From the NCBI RefSeq assembly GCF_003816055.1, contig NZ_CP033906.1, positions 310,001-374,000 of the forward strand: DNA of 64,000 nucleotides, written 5' to 3'. Below the pieces are notes generated by a model. The model ran no database searches and had not been told where the DNA came from. It saw only the letters and a list, made by a program, of their open reading frames with translations. The stretch is from Bacillus sp. FJAT-42376 (GTDB taxonomy: Bacteria; Bacillota; Bacilli; Bacillales; Bacillaceae). Position numbers and translations under genes: made by a program. How positions within the stretch are numbered: the stretch's first letter is position 1; each line of letters opens with the position of its first letter. This document shows, one piece after another, positions 1 through 9,650 of the stretch.

Positions 1-1021
1 CGGATACCTCCTGCTGGCGGTTGTCCTTGCTTCGCCCGCTTCCCTGGATGAGCTGCAAGTAATCGATCAGGATCATGCCGAGGCCGGCCTCTTGCTTGAG
101 GCGGCGGCATTTGGAACGGATTTCGCTGACGCGGATCCCCGGGGTATCATCGATATAGATTCCGGCGTTGGAGAGACTTCCCATCGCCATGGTAAGCTTT
201 CCCCAGTCCTCGCTTGTCAGGTTACCGGTTCTTAAGTTTTGGGCGTTAATATTGCCTTCTGCACAGAGCATACGCATCACGAGCTGGTCGGCCCCCATCT
301 CGAGGCTGAAGATCGCCACGTTCTCGTCGGTCTTCGTTGCAACATTCTGGGCGATGTTCAGGGCAAAGGCGGTTTTCCCCACCGATGGACGGGCGGCAAC
401 GATGATCAAATCGTTGCGCTGGAAGCCCGCGGTCATTCGGTCTAGCTCGGAGAAACCGGTTGGAATCCCCGTGATATCCCCTTGGCGGTTGTGCAAAAGT
501 TCAATGTTGTCATAAGTCTGAACGAGCACATCCTTGATGCTTTGGAAGGATCCGGCGTTTTTCCGCTGTGCGACTTCCATGATGCTCTTTTCTGCATCGG
601 TTAGAAGATCCGCCACTTCATCTTCCCTTGTATACCCGTCCTGGGCAATCGTGCTTGCCGTCCGGATCAGTCTTCTTAAGATTGATTTTTCTTCTACGAT
701 TCTTGCATAATATTCTACGTTCGCCGCGGTCGGTACTGAGTTGGCAAGGTCCGTTAAGTAGGAGACCCCTCCAATTTCCTCCAGCAGGTTCACATCTGCC
801 AGATCAGACGTAACGGTCACAAGATCGACCGGTTCCCCTTTATCGGCAAGCTGGAGCATCGCATTATAAATTTTCTGATGGGCAGCCCGGTAGAAATCTT
901 CAGGGATTAATACTTCTGAAGCCATGGTCAGGGCTTGCGGTTCGAGAAAAATGGCTCCGAGTACAGCTTGTTCAGCATCTATATTCTGCGGCGGAATTCG
1001 GTCTTGAAAAAGCTCATTCAA
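1..1021 (-). CDS. dnaB: Replicative DNA helicase DnaB (B. subtilis DnaC), N-terminal 340 residues, cut by window edge
   Basis: This is the hexameric ATP-driven helicase that unwinds DNA at the replication fork. The visible 340 residues include the N-terminal domain that contacts primase (it begins NELFQDRIPPQNIDAEQAVLG) and the RecA-like ATPase domain with the Walker A motif RPSVGKTAFALNIA; the reading stops at DNRQQEVS, so the C-terminus lies outside the window. The start is a TTG preceded by AAGGACGG. An in-frame ATG start is not available, because the nearby ATG at 1017 is in another frame. It lies downstream of rplI, as in B. subtilis. Family assignment is very secure. Confidence 0.96.
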   Translation of the reverse strand, partial: MNELFQDRIPPQNIDAEQAVLGAIFLEPQALTMASEVLIPEDFYRAAHQKIYNAMLQLADKGEPVDLVTVTSDLADVNLLEEIGGVSYLTDLANSVPTAANVEYYARIVEEKSILRRLIRTASTIAQDGYTREDEVADLLTDAEKSIMEVAQRKNAGSFQSIKDVLVQTYDNIELLHNRQGDITGIPTGFSELDRMTAGFQRNDLIIVAARPSVGKTAFALNIAQNVATKTDENVAIFSLEMGADQLVMRMLCAEGNINAQNLRTGNLTSEDWGKLTMAMGSLSNAGIYIDDTPGIRVSEIRSKCRRLKQEAGLGMILIDYLQLIQGSGRSKDNRQQEVS

Positions 1022-1074
1022 ATTCGAGCACCGTCCTTTTAAATGAAATAACATGTACTTATCTATTATATAAG

Positions 1075-1128
1075 AAAAAGGTGACAGGCGCTGTAGCAGA
1101 TTTTTCTCTGGTCAGCCCTGTCACCTCT
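1075..1128 (-). terminator. Long hairpin between rplI and dnaB
   Basis: A 10-base stem (AGGTGACAGG with CCTGTCACCT) encloses about 28 bases and, read on the minus strand, runs into TTTTTC. It follows rplI and probably ends or attenuates transcription before the helicase gene. Confidence 0.6.
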
Positions 1129-1205
1129 TACGCTGCTTTCTATCCTTGCAAAACCCCTGATCTTCCGCTTTTTGTAAACAGAAAGGATGGGTGAACTTTC
1201 CAAGC

Positions 1206-1652
1206 TTATTCTTCCGTTACATGCACCTTCAAAGTAGCTGTTACCTCTGTATGAAGCTTTACAGGCACGTTTGTGTAGCCCAGACCGCGGATTGCATCCG
1301 GAAGGTCAATTTTACGCTTATCAATTTTAATGGAGTGAACTTTTTTCAGCTCATCCGCAATTTGCTTGCTTGTGATGGAGCCAAACAGACGGCCGCCTTC
1401 TCCGGATTTTGCTTTTAGTTCTACAGTCAGCTCCTCAAGCGTTTTCTTCAGTTCTTCCGCCGCTTGAAGCTCTTGTTCTGCTTCTTTGTTTTCTTTATTC
1501 TTTTGGGCGTTTAGTGCAGACATGGCTGCATTGCTTGCCTCGACAGCAAGACCCTGTTTAATCAAAAAGTTATGTGCATAGCCGTCTGCTACGTTTTTTA
1601 CTTCGCCTTTTTTTCCTTTGCCTTTTACATCTTTTAGAAAAATAACTCTCAT
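1206..1652 (-). CDS. rplI: 50S ribosomal protein L9
   Basis: Ribosomal protein L9 binds 23S rRNA at the base of the L1 stalk and helps keep the reading frame. The 148 residues match the family's usual length: an N-terminal globular domain ([19 protein letters not shown]), a long connecting helix around residues 40-75, and a C-terminal rRNA-binding domain ([17 protein letters not shown]). The ATG follows GGAGGAATTAAGGC. It overlaps the end of gdpP by four bases (ATGA), so the two genes are almost certainly translated from one message, as in other bacilli. Confidence 0.97.
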   Translation of the reverse strand: MRVIFLKDVKGKGKKGEVKNVADGYAHNFLIKQGLAVEASNAAMSALNAQKNKENKEAEQELQAAEELKKTLEELTVELKAKSGEGGRLFGSITSKQIADELKKVHSIKIDKRKIDLPDAIRGLGYTNVPVKLHTEVTATLKVHVTEE

Positions 1653-3628
1653 GCCTTAATTCCTCCCTCAAAATAATCGCCAATCGCTTGTTTTAATCTC
1701 TCTTCCGCTTCTGCAACGGTTATGTCTGACAGCTGGGTGGCTGCGTTGGTCAAATGACCGCCTCCGTCCAGTGCTTCCATAATAAGCTGGACATTGACAT
1801 CGCCAAGGGACCTTGCGCTGATCCCTACCGTATTTTCGTTCCGGCGTGCGATAACAAACGACGCGGCCACTCCGCTCATGGAAAGCAGGGTATCCGCCGT
1901 TTGCGCAATAATGACTTGGTCAAAATAAATATCCGGTTCATCAAAAGCCTTGGCAAGAGCGACTCCGTTTTCCAGCAGCTCCGTATTCTGGATGAGCTTG
2001 GAGCGCTTGACGAAATGCCCGATATCCTCTTTCATAAACTTTTGGACGAGGATGGTGTCCGCTCCCTTGGAACGGAGGTAGGAGGCTGCATCAAATGTCC
2101 TCGAACCGGTTCTGAGCGTAAAGCTTTTTGTGTCCACTATTATACCAGCTAACAGGGCGGTTGCTTCAATCATTTTGAGTTTTAGACGCTTCGGCTGGTA
2201 TTCGAGCAATTCGGTTACAAGCTCGGCTGTTGACGATGCATACGGCTCCATATAGACGAGAAGCGGATCTTTAATAAACTCTTCGCCCCGCCGGTGATGG
2301 TCGATGACCACTTTATCATGAACACGGTTAAGCAGCTTTTCATCAAGTACAAGGGATGGTTTATGCGTATCGACAACGACAAGAACCGTTTCTTCTGTTA
2401 CCAATTCAAGGGCTTCATCGGGCTTGATAAAATGAGACCACAATTCCGAATGAAGCTTCAGCTCTTCCACGAGCCGTTTGACGCTTGAATCAATCTCATT
2501 CTGATCCAATACGATGTAAGCTTCTTTTCCGTTTACTTCTGCAACCTTCAGCACGCCGATTGCCGCGCCAATGGAGTCCATATCCGGATATTTATGCCCC
2601 ATAATCAAAACCTTGTCGCTGTCTGTTACGATGTCTGTCATCGCATGGGAAATGACGCGCGCCCTTACCCGGGTTCTTTTTTCCATCGGGTTGGTCTTGC
2701 CGCCATAAAATTTAACCTTGCCGTTCGGCTGCTTAATCGCCACCTGGTCGCCTCCCCTGCCGAGTGCAAGATCAAGGCTGGACTGGGCTAAATCCCCAAG
2801 CTCCTGAAGCGAATGGTGCCCGGCCCCGATTCCGACGCTAAGCGTGAGCGAAATATTGTAAACCGCCGTTCGCTCGCGGACTTCATCCAGAACAGAGAAC
2901 TTCGTTTTCTCTAACTTTTCTAAAATGTTCTCATTCAGCACAGCAAGAAACCGTTCGGAGGAAACCCGCTTCAAAAACAGCCCCTGGTCGGTCCCCCATT
3001 TATTCAAAAGGGAGGTTACTTCGCTGTTGATCGTACTTTTCGTCTGATCATCCATCCCTTGAGTCACTTCATCATAATTATCAAGAAAAATAAGGGCTAA
3101 AACGGTCCGTTCATTTTTGTATTGTTTTTCAATTTCCTTTTGCTCCGTTACATCAAAGAAATAAAGCAGGCGCTCTTCCCTTTTAATGATGACTTTGAAT
3201 TTCCGGTCATGAAGCGTAATCGTCTCGGAATCCACTTCCTGTTTAATAAGAGGAATCAGTCCTTCTGCTACATCATAAAGCGTTCTTCCCACGAGGGTAT
3301 CTTCGTCAAAGGAAGAGGCGAGGAACGGGTTGGTCCACTCAATGTAATACTGATCATTAAACAGCATAATGCCAATCGGCATCTCCATGAGCGCTTCTTC
3401 TCCGACCTTTTTCAGCCTGTAAGAGAGCGTCGATATGTATCCTTCCATGTCTGCTTTCATCCTGGCATCCGCCTGTATAAGAAGAACGAGGGTCAGCCCG
3501 GTAAGAAGAAGTCCAGCGAAGGAGAGGATCCAATTATAATAAAAAAGAAAAACTAATGCGATCACTGTTACGCCATATAGGACGTATATAGGGTAACGGA
3601 ATAAACGCTTTTCGTAAAAACTTGGCAT
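1649..3628 (-). CDS. gdpP: Cyclic-di-AMP phosphodiesterase GdpP
   Basis: GdpP is a membrane enzyme that hydrolyses c-di-AMP and so influences potassium balance, cell-wall stress and beta-lactam tolerance in Firmicutes. The 659 residues show two N-terminal membrane segments (residues about 12-50), a PAS-like domain (about 75-165), a degenerate GGDEF domain (about 170-300), and a C-terminal DHH/DHHA1 catalytic half. In that half [27 protein letters not shown] and the C-terminal GGGHLTNAA are visible metal and substrate motifs. The start ATG has GAGGAG upstream. It lies between yybS and rplI, the same order as B. subtilis yybS-yybT-rplI. Confidence 0.96.
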   Translation of the reverse strand: MPSFYEKRLFRYPIYVLYGVTVIALVFLFYYNWILSFAGLLLTGLTLVLLIQADARMKADMEGYISTLSYRLKKVGEEALMEMPIGIMLFNDQYYIEWTNPFLASSFDEDTLVGRTLYDVAEGLIPLIKQEVDSETITLHDRKFKVIIKREERLLYFFDVTEQKEIEKQYKNERTVLALIFLDNYDEVTQGMDDQTKSTINSEVTSLLNKWGTDQGLFLKRVSSERFLAVLNENILEKLEKTKFSVLDEVRERTAVYNISLTLSVGIGAGHHSLQELGDLAQSSLDLALGRGGDQVAIKQPNGKVKFYGGKTNPMEKRTRVRARVISHAMTDIVTDSDKVLIMGHKYPDMDSIGAAIGVLKVAEVNGKEAYIVLDQNEIDSSVKRLVEELKLHSELWSHFIKPDEALELVTEETVLVVVDTHKPSLVLDEKLLNRVHDKVVIDHHRRGEEFIKDPLLVYMEPYASSTAELVTELLEYQPKRLKLKMIEATALLAGIIVDTKSFTLRTGSRTFDAASYLRSKGADTILVQKFMKEDIGHFVKRSKLIQNTELLENGVALAKAFDEPDIYFDQVIIAQTADTLLSMSGVAASFVIARRNENTVGISARSLGDVNVQLIMEALDGGGHLTNAATQLSDITVAEAEERLKQAIGDYFEGGIKA

Positions 3629-3667
3629 CTGTTTCAGCTCCTCGCAACAGTGATACCGTCCCGCTTA

Positions 3668-4600
3668 TCATTTGCGGGTGATTTTTTCCCTTAATTTGAA
3701 TCCTATGTCAATTATACCTAAGAATTGAATCGGATAAAGCAAAAACGGCAGGAACAGGGAAAATATAGAAACCGCAATAGGGATGCCTTTTGCGATTCCT
3801 TTTGCATAAGCGTAATAGAATAGAAAAGATAATCCCTGAATGATCAGCAGGACCATCAGAATAAAAAACAGATTTGTCACGGCAATATTTAAATAGGATC
3901 CTTTTTCAAATCCCAGATAACTCAGCAAAATAACAGCAAAATAATACCATGCAATGCTTTTCGGCAGCTTCCATTCTCTAAATGGCTTCAATGGTTTAAC
4001 CTCAAGCTTCAGTCTCTTGAGAATAGGAGACGCAATGGCATGTGTCACAATGGAGAAAAAGAAACTGCACATCACTAAAACGGTGGGAAGTAAATTGAAG
4101 AATTGATCTACTTGAGTACGAAGCAGCTTCATTTGTTCTTCATCGGGAGACTGGCCCATCGTTTTCATAAATGAAGTCGCCATATCAATCGATTCTGTCA
4201 TCATGGACTTGAATTCAGCCAATGGGTTTACTTGAAAAAAGAGGACTGAAATGACGTAGCTCCCAAGAATAGTAGCAAGGAACGCAAACGTTCCTCCAAT
4301 GACCGCCGGAGCACTTCCTCTTTTCTTATAAAGTGTACCCATGATCATCCCGGTTAAAGCGGTGGGGGCTGCTGCAATCAATGCACTGATCGATCCCGTA
4401 ATAAAAACGACCGGCAATGATGCCGCAAATAAAAGGAAACTGCTCCTCGCATCATGCCTTAATGCATAAATGATGAAGGGGATCGGCAGGGCAAATGAAG
4501 TAATCATTCCCAGAAGCGGAACGGTGATGGTGATTAAGACGGCAACAGCAAAAAGAGCAAGCATAATGGCTCCCTCTGTCAGGGCATTCGTGCGTTTCAC
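3668..4600 (-). CDS. yybS: YybS-family integral membrane protein (DUF2232)
   Basis: The 310-residue protein is strongly hydrophobic, with about seven or eight likely membrane segments spread along its length (for example residues 11-33, 50-70, 100-120, 170-195, 215-290). It resembles B. subtilis YybS, a DUF2232 protein of unknown function. The resemblance to small-molecule transporter subunits is only suggestive. The start is GTG, preceded by GAGGTGAGCCT. It sits 39 bases upstream of gdpP and probably shares its message. I cannot assign a substrate. Confidence 0.85.
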   Translation of the reverse strand: MKRTNALTEGAIMLALFAVAVLITITVPLLGMITSFALPIPFIIYALRHDARSSFLLFAASLPVVFITGSISALIAAAPTALTGMIMGTLYKKRGSAPAVIGGTFAFLATILGSYVISVLFFQVNPLAEFKSMMTESIDMATSFMKTMGQSPDEEQMKLLRTQVDQFFNLLPTVLVMCSFFFSIVTHAIASPILKRLKLEVKPLKPFREWKLPKSIAWYYFAVILLSYLGFEKGSYLNIAVTNLFFILMVLLIIQGLSFLFYYAYAKGIAKGIPIAVSIFSLFLPFLLYPIQFLGIIDIGFKLREKITRK

Positions 4601-4795
4601 AGGCTCACCTCATTCAGGTTGGTTCACAGAGAATTAACAGAACTCTATGGTCATAAAATGAAAAAACTGCTTATATAAGCAGGGTTAATCGAGTTAGACA
4701 GCAATCCAGCCCATTATAACATTTTTTCGGGATAAAAAGGAATCACGGCTACTTTGCTGCTCCTTTCAGCCGCTTCAATATGCTGAATAAAAATA

Positions 4796-4826
4796 AAAGA
4801 CACTCACCGAATGAGTGTCTTTTTTG
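4796..4826. terminator. Two-way terminator between rpsR and yybS
   Basis: AAAAGACACTC and GAGTGTCTTTT form a stem with A- and T-runs on the two sides, so it can work in either direction. It directly follows the rpsR stop and closes the rpsF-ssb-rpsR operon on the minus strand. Confidence 0.85.
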
Positions 4827-4832
4827 AATTCA

Positions 4833-5075
<243 letters not shown>

Positions 5076-5107
5076 TCATACACTCCTTTCAGATTGGATT
5101 TTTGTTC

Positions 5108-5620
5108 TCAGAATGGCAAATCATCGTCTGATATATCAATCGGTTGTCCATCATTGGCAAATGGATCATCATCAAAGCTTGTACGGCCCTGATTGTTATT
5201 ATTCCGCTGCTGATCTGAACCACCATATGATCTCTGGCCGCCCTGAGACTGGCCTCCATCATAAAAGTTATTGCTGTTTCCGCCACCGCTGTTTCCGGCG
5301 CCTCTAGGCTCCAAAAACTGTACGCTGTCGGCCACAACTTCAGTTACATACACACGGCGTCCTGTTTGATCCTCATAGCTGCGAGACTGCAATCTGCCTT
5401 CAACGCCAGCCAAGCTGCCTTTTTTCAAGAAGTTTGCCACATTTTCGGCCTGACGTCTCCATACAACACAGTTAAGGAAGTCTGCTTCCTTTTCCCCCTG
5501 CTGGTTCGTAAACGTACGGTTTACGGCAAGAGTGAAGGTGGCAACGGCTGCCCCTGCTGGTGTATATCGAAGTTCAGGGTCTTTTGTAAGTCTTCCGACG
5601 AGAACGACACGATTGATCAT
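5108..5620 (-). CDS. ssb: Single-stranded DNA-binding protein SsbA
   Basis: SsbA coats single-stranded DNA during replication, recombination and repair and recruits partner proteins. An N-terminal OB-fold ([20 protein letters not shown] to about residue 105) is followed by a flexible Gly/Asn/Gln-rich linker and the acidic partner-docking tip [10 protein letters not shown] chose the ATG at 5620 (170 residues) rather than one three codons upstream, because AAGGATGG is correctly spaced for it and the family begins M(L/I)NRVVLVGR. It lies between rpsF and rpsR in the classic operon. Confidence 0.96.
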   Translation of the reverse strand: MINRVVLVGRLTKDPELRYTPAGAAVATFTLAVNRTFTNQQGEKEADFLNCVVWRRQAENVANFLKKGSLAGVEGRLQSRSYEDQTGRRVYVTEVVADSVQFLEPRGAGNSGGGNSNNFYDGGQSQGGQRSYGGSDQQRNNNNQGRTSFDDDPFANDGQPIDISDDDLPF

Positions 5621-5661
5621 GAAGACCATCCTTTATTTAGAAAATTTATGATCGGCTGCAA

Positions 5662-5949
5662 TTATTCTTCTTCTTTAATCACGATGTGACGAATGATGTC
5701 TTCGCTGATCTTTGCAAGACGGTCAAATTCTTGAACCGCTTCTGCTTCAGAAGCAACTTTAACGATCTGATAGTAACCATCGCGGAAATCATTGATTTCA
5801 TAAGCAAGGCGGCGTTTGCCCCACTCTTTTGTTTCCTTTACTTCCGCACCATTGTCAGAAAGAATTCCGCTGAAACGCTCAACAAGAGCTTTCTTCGCAT
5901 CCTCTTCAATGTTTGGACGTACGATGTACATAATTTCGTAGTTTGTCAT
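5662..5949 (-). CDS. rpsF: 30S ribosomal protein S6
   Basis: S6 is the S18 partner on the small-subunit platform. The 95-residue protein starts [20 protein letters not shown] and has the S6 ferredoxin-like fold pattern, including [18 protein letters not shown]. The ATG has AGAGGAGGTG upstream. It is the first gene of the rpsF-ssb-rpsR operon and has a clear sigma-A promoter at 6031-6059. Confidence 0.97.
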   Translation of the reverse strand: MTNYEIMYIVRPNIEEDAKKALVERFSGILSDNGAEVKETKEWGKRRLAYEINDFRDGYYQIVKVASEAEAVQEFDRLAKISEDIIRHIVIKEEE

Positions 5950-6030
5950 TACTCTACACCTCCTCTTGGTCTAAGCGGCCCTCAAATGAATGAGAGCAAG
6001 GAGCAATAATTCAATTACTCACAAGTTAGA
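5950..6030 (-). promoter_or_regulatory. Possible S6:S18 autoregulatory leader of rpsF
   Basis: The rpsF 5' leader contains a small hairpin-forming stretch (CTCATTCATTTGAG) followed by GGCCG, close to the ribosome binding site. Many bacteria have an rpsF leader in which the S6:S18 complex binds a CCG-bearing hairpin. The match here is by position and the CCG only, so this is tentative. Confidence 0.35.
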
Positions 6031-6059
6031 ATTATACCAAATGGATTGGAATTTGGCAA
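6031..6059 (-). promoter_or_regulatory. Sigma-A promoter of rpsF-ssb-rpsR
   Basis: On the minus strand TTGCCA and TATAAT are separated by 17 bases, a near-consensus vegetative promoter about 80 bases upstream of rpsF. Confidence 0.8.
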
Positions 6060-6138
6060 GGCGCTTCCTTTAATTTGAGGGGCAGCTGAGCCGTTTTGCC
6101 GCAAAAAAGCGGGAAGCGCGCTAAATCTTTATTCGGGA

Positions 6139-6392
6139 GGGGCCTGTCCCCTTGTGCTTCACCGCATCAGGGGACGGATGCATTTGCCTGCGAACCCTTA
6201 TACAGCAGGGCTTCCCAAAGACGGTGCCTGAGCTTTAGTCCGGTAAAATTCTTGGGGACTGGCACGGGGCCTGTCCCCTCTTGCTTCACCGCAGCCGGGG
6301 ACAGAGGCATTTGCCTGCGAACCCTGATGCAGCGCGGCTTCCCAAAGATGGTGCCGGAGCTTTAATACGGTAAATTTTTCGGGGACTGACCC
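6139..6392. repeat. Tandem duplication of a GC-rich 127 bp unit
   Basis: Two adjacent 127-base units (6139-6265 and 6266-6392) each start with the palindrome-like GGGGCCTGTCCCC and end with GGGGACTG. By my count they differ at about 19 positions, roughly 85 percent identity, with no gaps. The block is far richer in GC than its surroundings and fills most of the gap between ychF and the rpsF promoter. Open frames across it lack homology or ribosome binding sites, so I do not call genes. From 6393 to about 6465 I see nothing further. Confidence 0.8.
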
Positions 6393-6467
6393 CCGATCCC
6401 CCGCTGGCAATGCAGGACTGCCCCCGTACATCCGTCCCTCTCCAAGCCCTATTCCGAATAGAAAAAA

Positions 6468-6491
6468 GAAGACTCCCTCAAGAGCCTTCTT
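6468..6491 (-). terminator. Probable ychF terminator
   Basis: On the minus strand AGAAGGCTC, a short loop and GAGTCTTCT are followed by a T-run, just after the ychF stop. One pair is G-U. Confidence 0.6.
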
Positions 6492-6498
6492 TTAAATA

Positions 6499-7599
6499 TT
6501 AAACGTTAAAACGGAAGTGAATGATGTCTCCGTCTTTCACAAGGTATTCTTTTCCTTCAAGGCGGACTTTCCCCGCTTCACGGGCTGCGCCCATTGTTTT
6601 TGCAGCAAGAAGGTCTTCATAGTGGACGGTTTCAGCACGGATAAATCCGCGTTCAAAGTCCGTATGGATGACGCCTGCGCATTGAGGGGCTTTCATGCCG
6701 AGACGGAAGGTCCATGCACGTACTTCCTGAACGCCTGCCGTAAAGTAAGTCGCAAGGCCAAGCAGCTGATAAGTCGCGCGGATCAGCTGATCCAGTCCTG
6801 ATTCCTTGATGCCAAGCTCTTCAAGGAACATTTCCTTTTCTTCTGCATCAAGCTCGACGATTTCAGATTCAATTTTCGCACACACGACAATCACTTCTGC
6901 GTTTTCTTTCGCTGCAAAATCTCTTACTTTTTGAACGTAAGGGTTTTTAGAGGAATCGGCTACTTCATCCTCTGCTACGTTTGCCACATAAAGGATCGGT
7001 TTGCTTGTCAGCAGGTGAAGCTGCTTCACATACTTCATCTGTTCGTCCGTAAACTCAACCGAACGGGCCGGCATGCCGTTTTCAAACGCTTCTTTCAGCT
7101 TGGAAAGAATTTCATGCTCAGCAACGGCATCTTTATCCTTCTGTCTGGCAAGCTTTTCTACACGCGCAGCACGTTTGTCGACAGATTCAAGGTCAGCAAG
7201 AACAAGCTCAAGGTTGATGGTCTCAATATCATCGATCGGGTCCACTTTGCCGGATACGTGTGTGATGTTTCCATCCTCGAAACAGCGGACTACATGAGTA
7301 ATCGCGTCCACCTGGCGGATATGGGAAAGGAATTTGTTTCCAAGACCTTCACCTTTGCTTGCGCCTTTTACGATTCCGGCAATATCGGTAAATTCAAAAG
7401 CGGTTGGAACGGTTTTTTTAGGCTGGACAAGCTCTGTCAATTTTTGAAGACGCTCGTCCGGTACTTCCACAATGCCCACATTCGGGTCAATCGTACAGAA
7501 TGGATAGTTGGCAGACTCTGCGCCTGCTTGTGTAATTGCGTTAAAAAGAGTGGATTTCCCTACGTTCGGAAGTCCGACAATACCTGCAGTTAAAGCCAT
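6499..7599 (-). CDS. ychF: Redox-regulated ATPase YchF (Obg-like)
   Basis: YchF is an Obg-family P-loop NTPase that prefers ATP and associates with ribosomes in stress responses. The protein shows GLPNVGKSTLFNA (P-loop, residues about 7-20), the switch region DIAGIVKGASKGEGLGNKFL, a helical hairpin insert in the middle, and a C-terminal TGS domain ending EYLVKDGDIIHFRFNV. I chose the ATG at 7599 (366 residues, the family's usual length, starting MALTAGIVG) over an upstream in-frame start, because AGAGGAG precedes it. It corresponds to B. subtilis yyaF. Confidence 0.96.
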   Translation of the reverse strand: MALTAGIVGLPNVGKSTLFNAITQAGAESANYPFCTIDPNVGIVEVPDERLQKLTELVQPKKTVPTAFEFTDIAGIVKGASKGEGLGNKFLSHIRQVDAITHVVRCFEDGNITHVSGKVDPIDDIETINLELVLADLESVDKRAARVEKLARQKDKDAVAEHEILSKLKEAFENGMPARSVEFTDEQMKYVKQLHLLTSKPILYVANVAEDEVADSSKNPYVQKVRDFAAKENAEVIVVCAKIESEIVELDAEEKEMFLEELGIKESGLDQLIRATYQLLGLATYFTAGVQEVRAWTFRLGMKAPQCAGVIHTDFERGFIRAETVHYEDLLAAKTMGAAREAGKVRLEGKEYLVKDGDIIHFRFNV

Positions 7600-7721
7600 G
7601 TTTCGTTCAGCTCCTCTATGATAAACAAATCCCATAATGCGGAATTTGCTGTGTTAGGCCGTACTATTGTAAACCAACCCCAATTATAGAAAGGAAATGC
7701 GGAAAACACAAGAAAAACTGG

Positions 7722-7928
7722 TTACTCGGCGGGCTGTTCTGCCTTGACGAGCATTTTTTTCATCTTTCTTGTGAATTCTTTTCTCGGGATCATCACGCTG
7801 TGGCCGCAGCCTTCGCATTTAATTCGGATGTCCATGCCAAGACGGATGATTTTCCACCGATTTGCTCCGCATGGATGGGGTTTTTTCATTTCCACAATGT
7901 CATTTAAATCAAATTCCTTATCCGCCAC
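7722..7928 (-). CDS. DUF951 small protein (YyzM-like)
   Basis: This is a 68-residue protein beginning VADKEFDLNDIVEMKKPHPC. It carries Cys residues in KPHPCGANRW and in CEGCGHSVMIPR, a spacing that suggests a small metal-binding fold. The function of the DUF951 family is not known to me. The GTG start at 7928 is chosen because GGTGAGC precedes it and the conserved block begins there; a longer in-frame start would add 32 residues that are really an antisense-frame read of the mscS gene. It overlaps the mscS 3' end by 11 bases, indicating one message. Confidence 0.85.
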   Translation of the reverse strand: MADKEFDLNDIVEMKKPHPCGANRWKIIRLGMDIRIKCEGCGHSVMIPRKEFTRKMKKMLVKAEQPAE

Positions 7929-8811
7929 TTTGCTCACCCTTTCCAATGGATGGATCTTTTGCATCCCGGTTGTACATGACGATGCGCGGGAACGGGATAT
8001 CGATTCCATGCTCGTCCATGACAAGCTTGATCTCTTTGCGAATCATTCTTGCTACATAGAAATGCTGCATCGGCGCTGTTTCGCATACAACTCTGAGCGT
8101 AATTTCAGAAGGGCCGAAATTATGGACTCCGAGGAGCTCCGGAACAGCCGCCATGTCTTCGTATTTGGCAGGCAGGACGCGCAAAAGGTCGCGGATGACT
8201 TCTTCGACATGCTGAATATCCGACTCATACGCCACATTGATGTCGACAACAGCCGTACTGTTGTGGATCGAGAAATTCGTTACTTCGACGATGCTTCCGT
8301 TCGGCAAAATATGAAGTTCTCCTGTCCAGCTTTTAATCTTGGTGGTTCTGAGACCAATTTCCTCTACCGTTCCTTCAAACCCTCCGACGCGGATTACATC
8401 GCCGACGGAAAATTGATCTTCAAAAATAATGAAAAAACCGGTGATGATATCCCGTACAAGGTTTTGCGCTCCGAATCCGACAGCAAGTCCGACAATTCCG
8501 GCACCGGCAAGGAGAGCTTTCACATCGAGGCTCATCGTTTCAAGAATCATCAGAAGAGCGGCAAAATAGACAACGTACGCCAGGACATTACTGAGCAGCT
8601 TCGCAAGCGTATTCTCCCGGCGCTCTGAAATCCTGAGGGGGGATTTCACTCTCAGCGTCAGTACCTTGGCAATTGCCATGTTGCCAACCCGGATAATTAA
8701 AGCGGCCGCGACGATAATAAAAATGATTCTTAAACTGCCGAATCCGATTCCGGTCCAAAGTTCTTCGTTCAGCAAATGCTCCTGTATTTTTGCATAAATC
8801 TTTTCATTCAA
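7918..8811 (-). CDS. Small-conductance mechanosensitive channel (MscS family)
   Basis: MscS channels open under membrane tension and release solutes during hypo-osmotic shock. The 297-residue protein has three predicted membrane segments (about residues 25-47, 75-95, 98-120). The third carries the pore-lining Gly/Ala-rich helix (LLAGAGIVGLAVGFGAQNL), followed by the beta-domain (FSVGDVIRVGGFEGTVEEIG, then LPNGSIVEVTNFS) and a cytosolic alpha/beta domain. The start ATG has GCAGGAGTG nearby. It precedes and overlaps the DUF951 gene, a pairing also common in other bacilli. Confidence 0.92.
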   Translation of the reverse strand: MNEKIYAKIQEHLLNEELWTGIGFGSLRIIFIIVAAALIIRVGNMAIAKVLTLRVKSPLRISERRENTLAKLLSNVLAYVVYFAALLMILETMSLDVKALLAGAGIVGLAVGFGAQNLVRDIITGFFIIFEDQFSVGDVIRVGGFEGTVEEIGLRTTKIKSWTGELHILPNGSIVEVTNFSIHNSTAVVDINVAYESDIQHVEEVIRDLLRVLPAKYEDMAAVPELLGVHNFGPSEITLRVVCETAPMQHFYVARMIRKEIKLVMDEHGIDIPFPRIVMYNRDAKDPSIGKGEQSGG

Positions 8812-9002
8812 AAGGATTCACTCCTGCCTATCGGTACTTCCTATTGTTCATTATCTATTTATTTTAGCAAGTTTTGCAGTGGATGGACAGAGGACATCCC
8901 CAAAAACCAATCCCGGCTCAAACTTCCATCTCCCTAGTATAGATTCAGTCCATAATCCGTATACTGATAGTACTTATGAGTACAAGGAGCTGGACAGGAG
9001 CT

Positions 9003-9650
9003 ATGAATCTAAAAACGGGCTTGTTTTCATCTTTCAAGGATCCGGAACGCATTTACTATGAAGATCAGGATGCACGGGAGCTTCTGTCTTCTTGTATTCT
9101 CGCGCTCCTCCCTAAAATAGCGGGAAGGGAAATTGTTATTTTATGCATCGGCACAGACCGTTCAACAGGGGACAGTCTTGGTCCGATTGTCGGGTCCAAG
9201 CTTGCGGAGAAGAGGTTGGAGCGGTTTCATATATACGGGACGCTAAAAGATCCGGTTCACGCGGTGAACTTAGAGGAGTCGATTGCCCTTATAGAGGCAT
9301 CCTATCGCAATCCATTTATCATAGCCATTGATGCCTGTCTGGGAAAATTGAAAAGTGTCGGTTCGTTCCAAATCGGGCCAGGGCCCGTCAAGCCCGGTGC
9401 CGGAGTGAACAAAGACCTTCCGGCTGTCGGAGACATGCATTTGACCGGCATTGTGAATGTGAGCGGATTTATGGAGTTTTTCGTTTTGCAGAATACGAGG
9501 CTTCACCTTGTCATGACGATGGCCGGCCTCATCGCTGACAGCATCGCTGACGCAGAGAAACGGCATGTGGTCCGTTCCTCTTGGATGAAAAGGTCGCCGA
9601 TTGCGAACTTAACTAAAAAAAATAATGCTGAATCGTCACAAGCAGAATAA
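9003..9650 (+). CDS. yyaC: Spore protease YyaC
   Basis: YyaC belongs to the DUF1256 family, related in fold to the germination protease GPR and hydrogenase-maturation proteases, and found in spore formers. The core motif CIGTDRSTGDSLGPIVG (around residues 50-66) and the later AIDACLGK and PAVGDMHLTGIVN blocks are visible. I place the start at the ATG at 9003 (215 residues), inside AGGAGCT...AGGAGCT; the ribosome-site spacing is not ideal, and an ATG at 8976 is a possible alternative that lacks any upstream site. The 3' end overlaps the convergent DUF554 gene by 38 bases. Confidence 0.88.
   Translation: MNLKTGLFSSFKDPERIYYEDQDARELLSSCILALLPKIAGREIVILCIGTDRSTGDSLGPIVGSKLAEKRLERFHIYGTLKDPVHAVNLEESIALIEASYRNPFIIAIDACLGKLKSVGSFQIGPGPVKPGAGVNKDLPAVGDMHLTGIVNVSGFMEFFVLQNTRLHLVMTMAGLIADSIADAEKRHVVRSSWMKRSPIANLTKKNNAESSQAE

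Noticed and set aside
6096..6431. Overlapping frames on both strands of the GC-rich tandem repeat
   Set aside because: They result from lack of stops in GC-rich repeat DNA; no ribosome site or recognisable protein.
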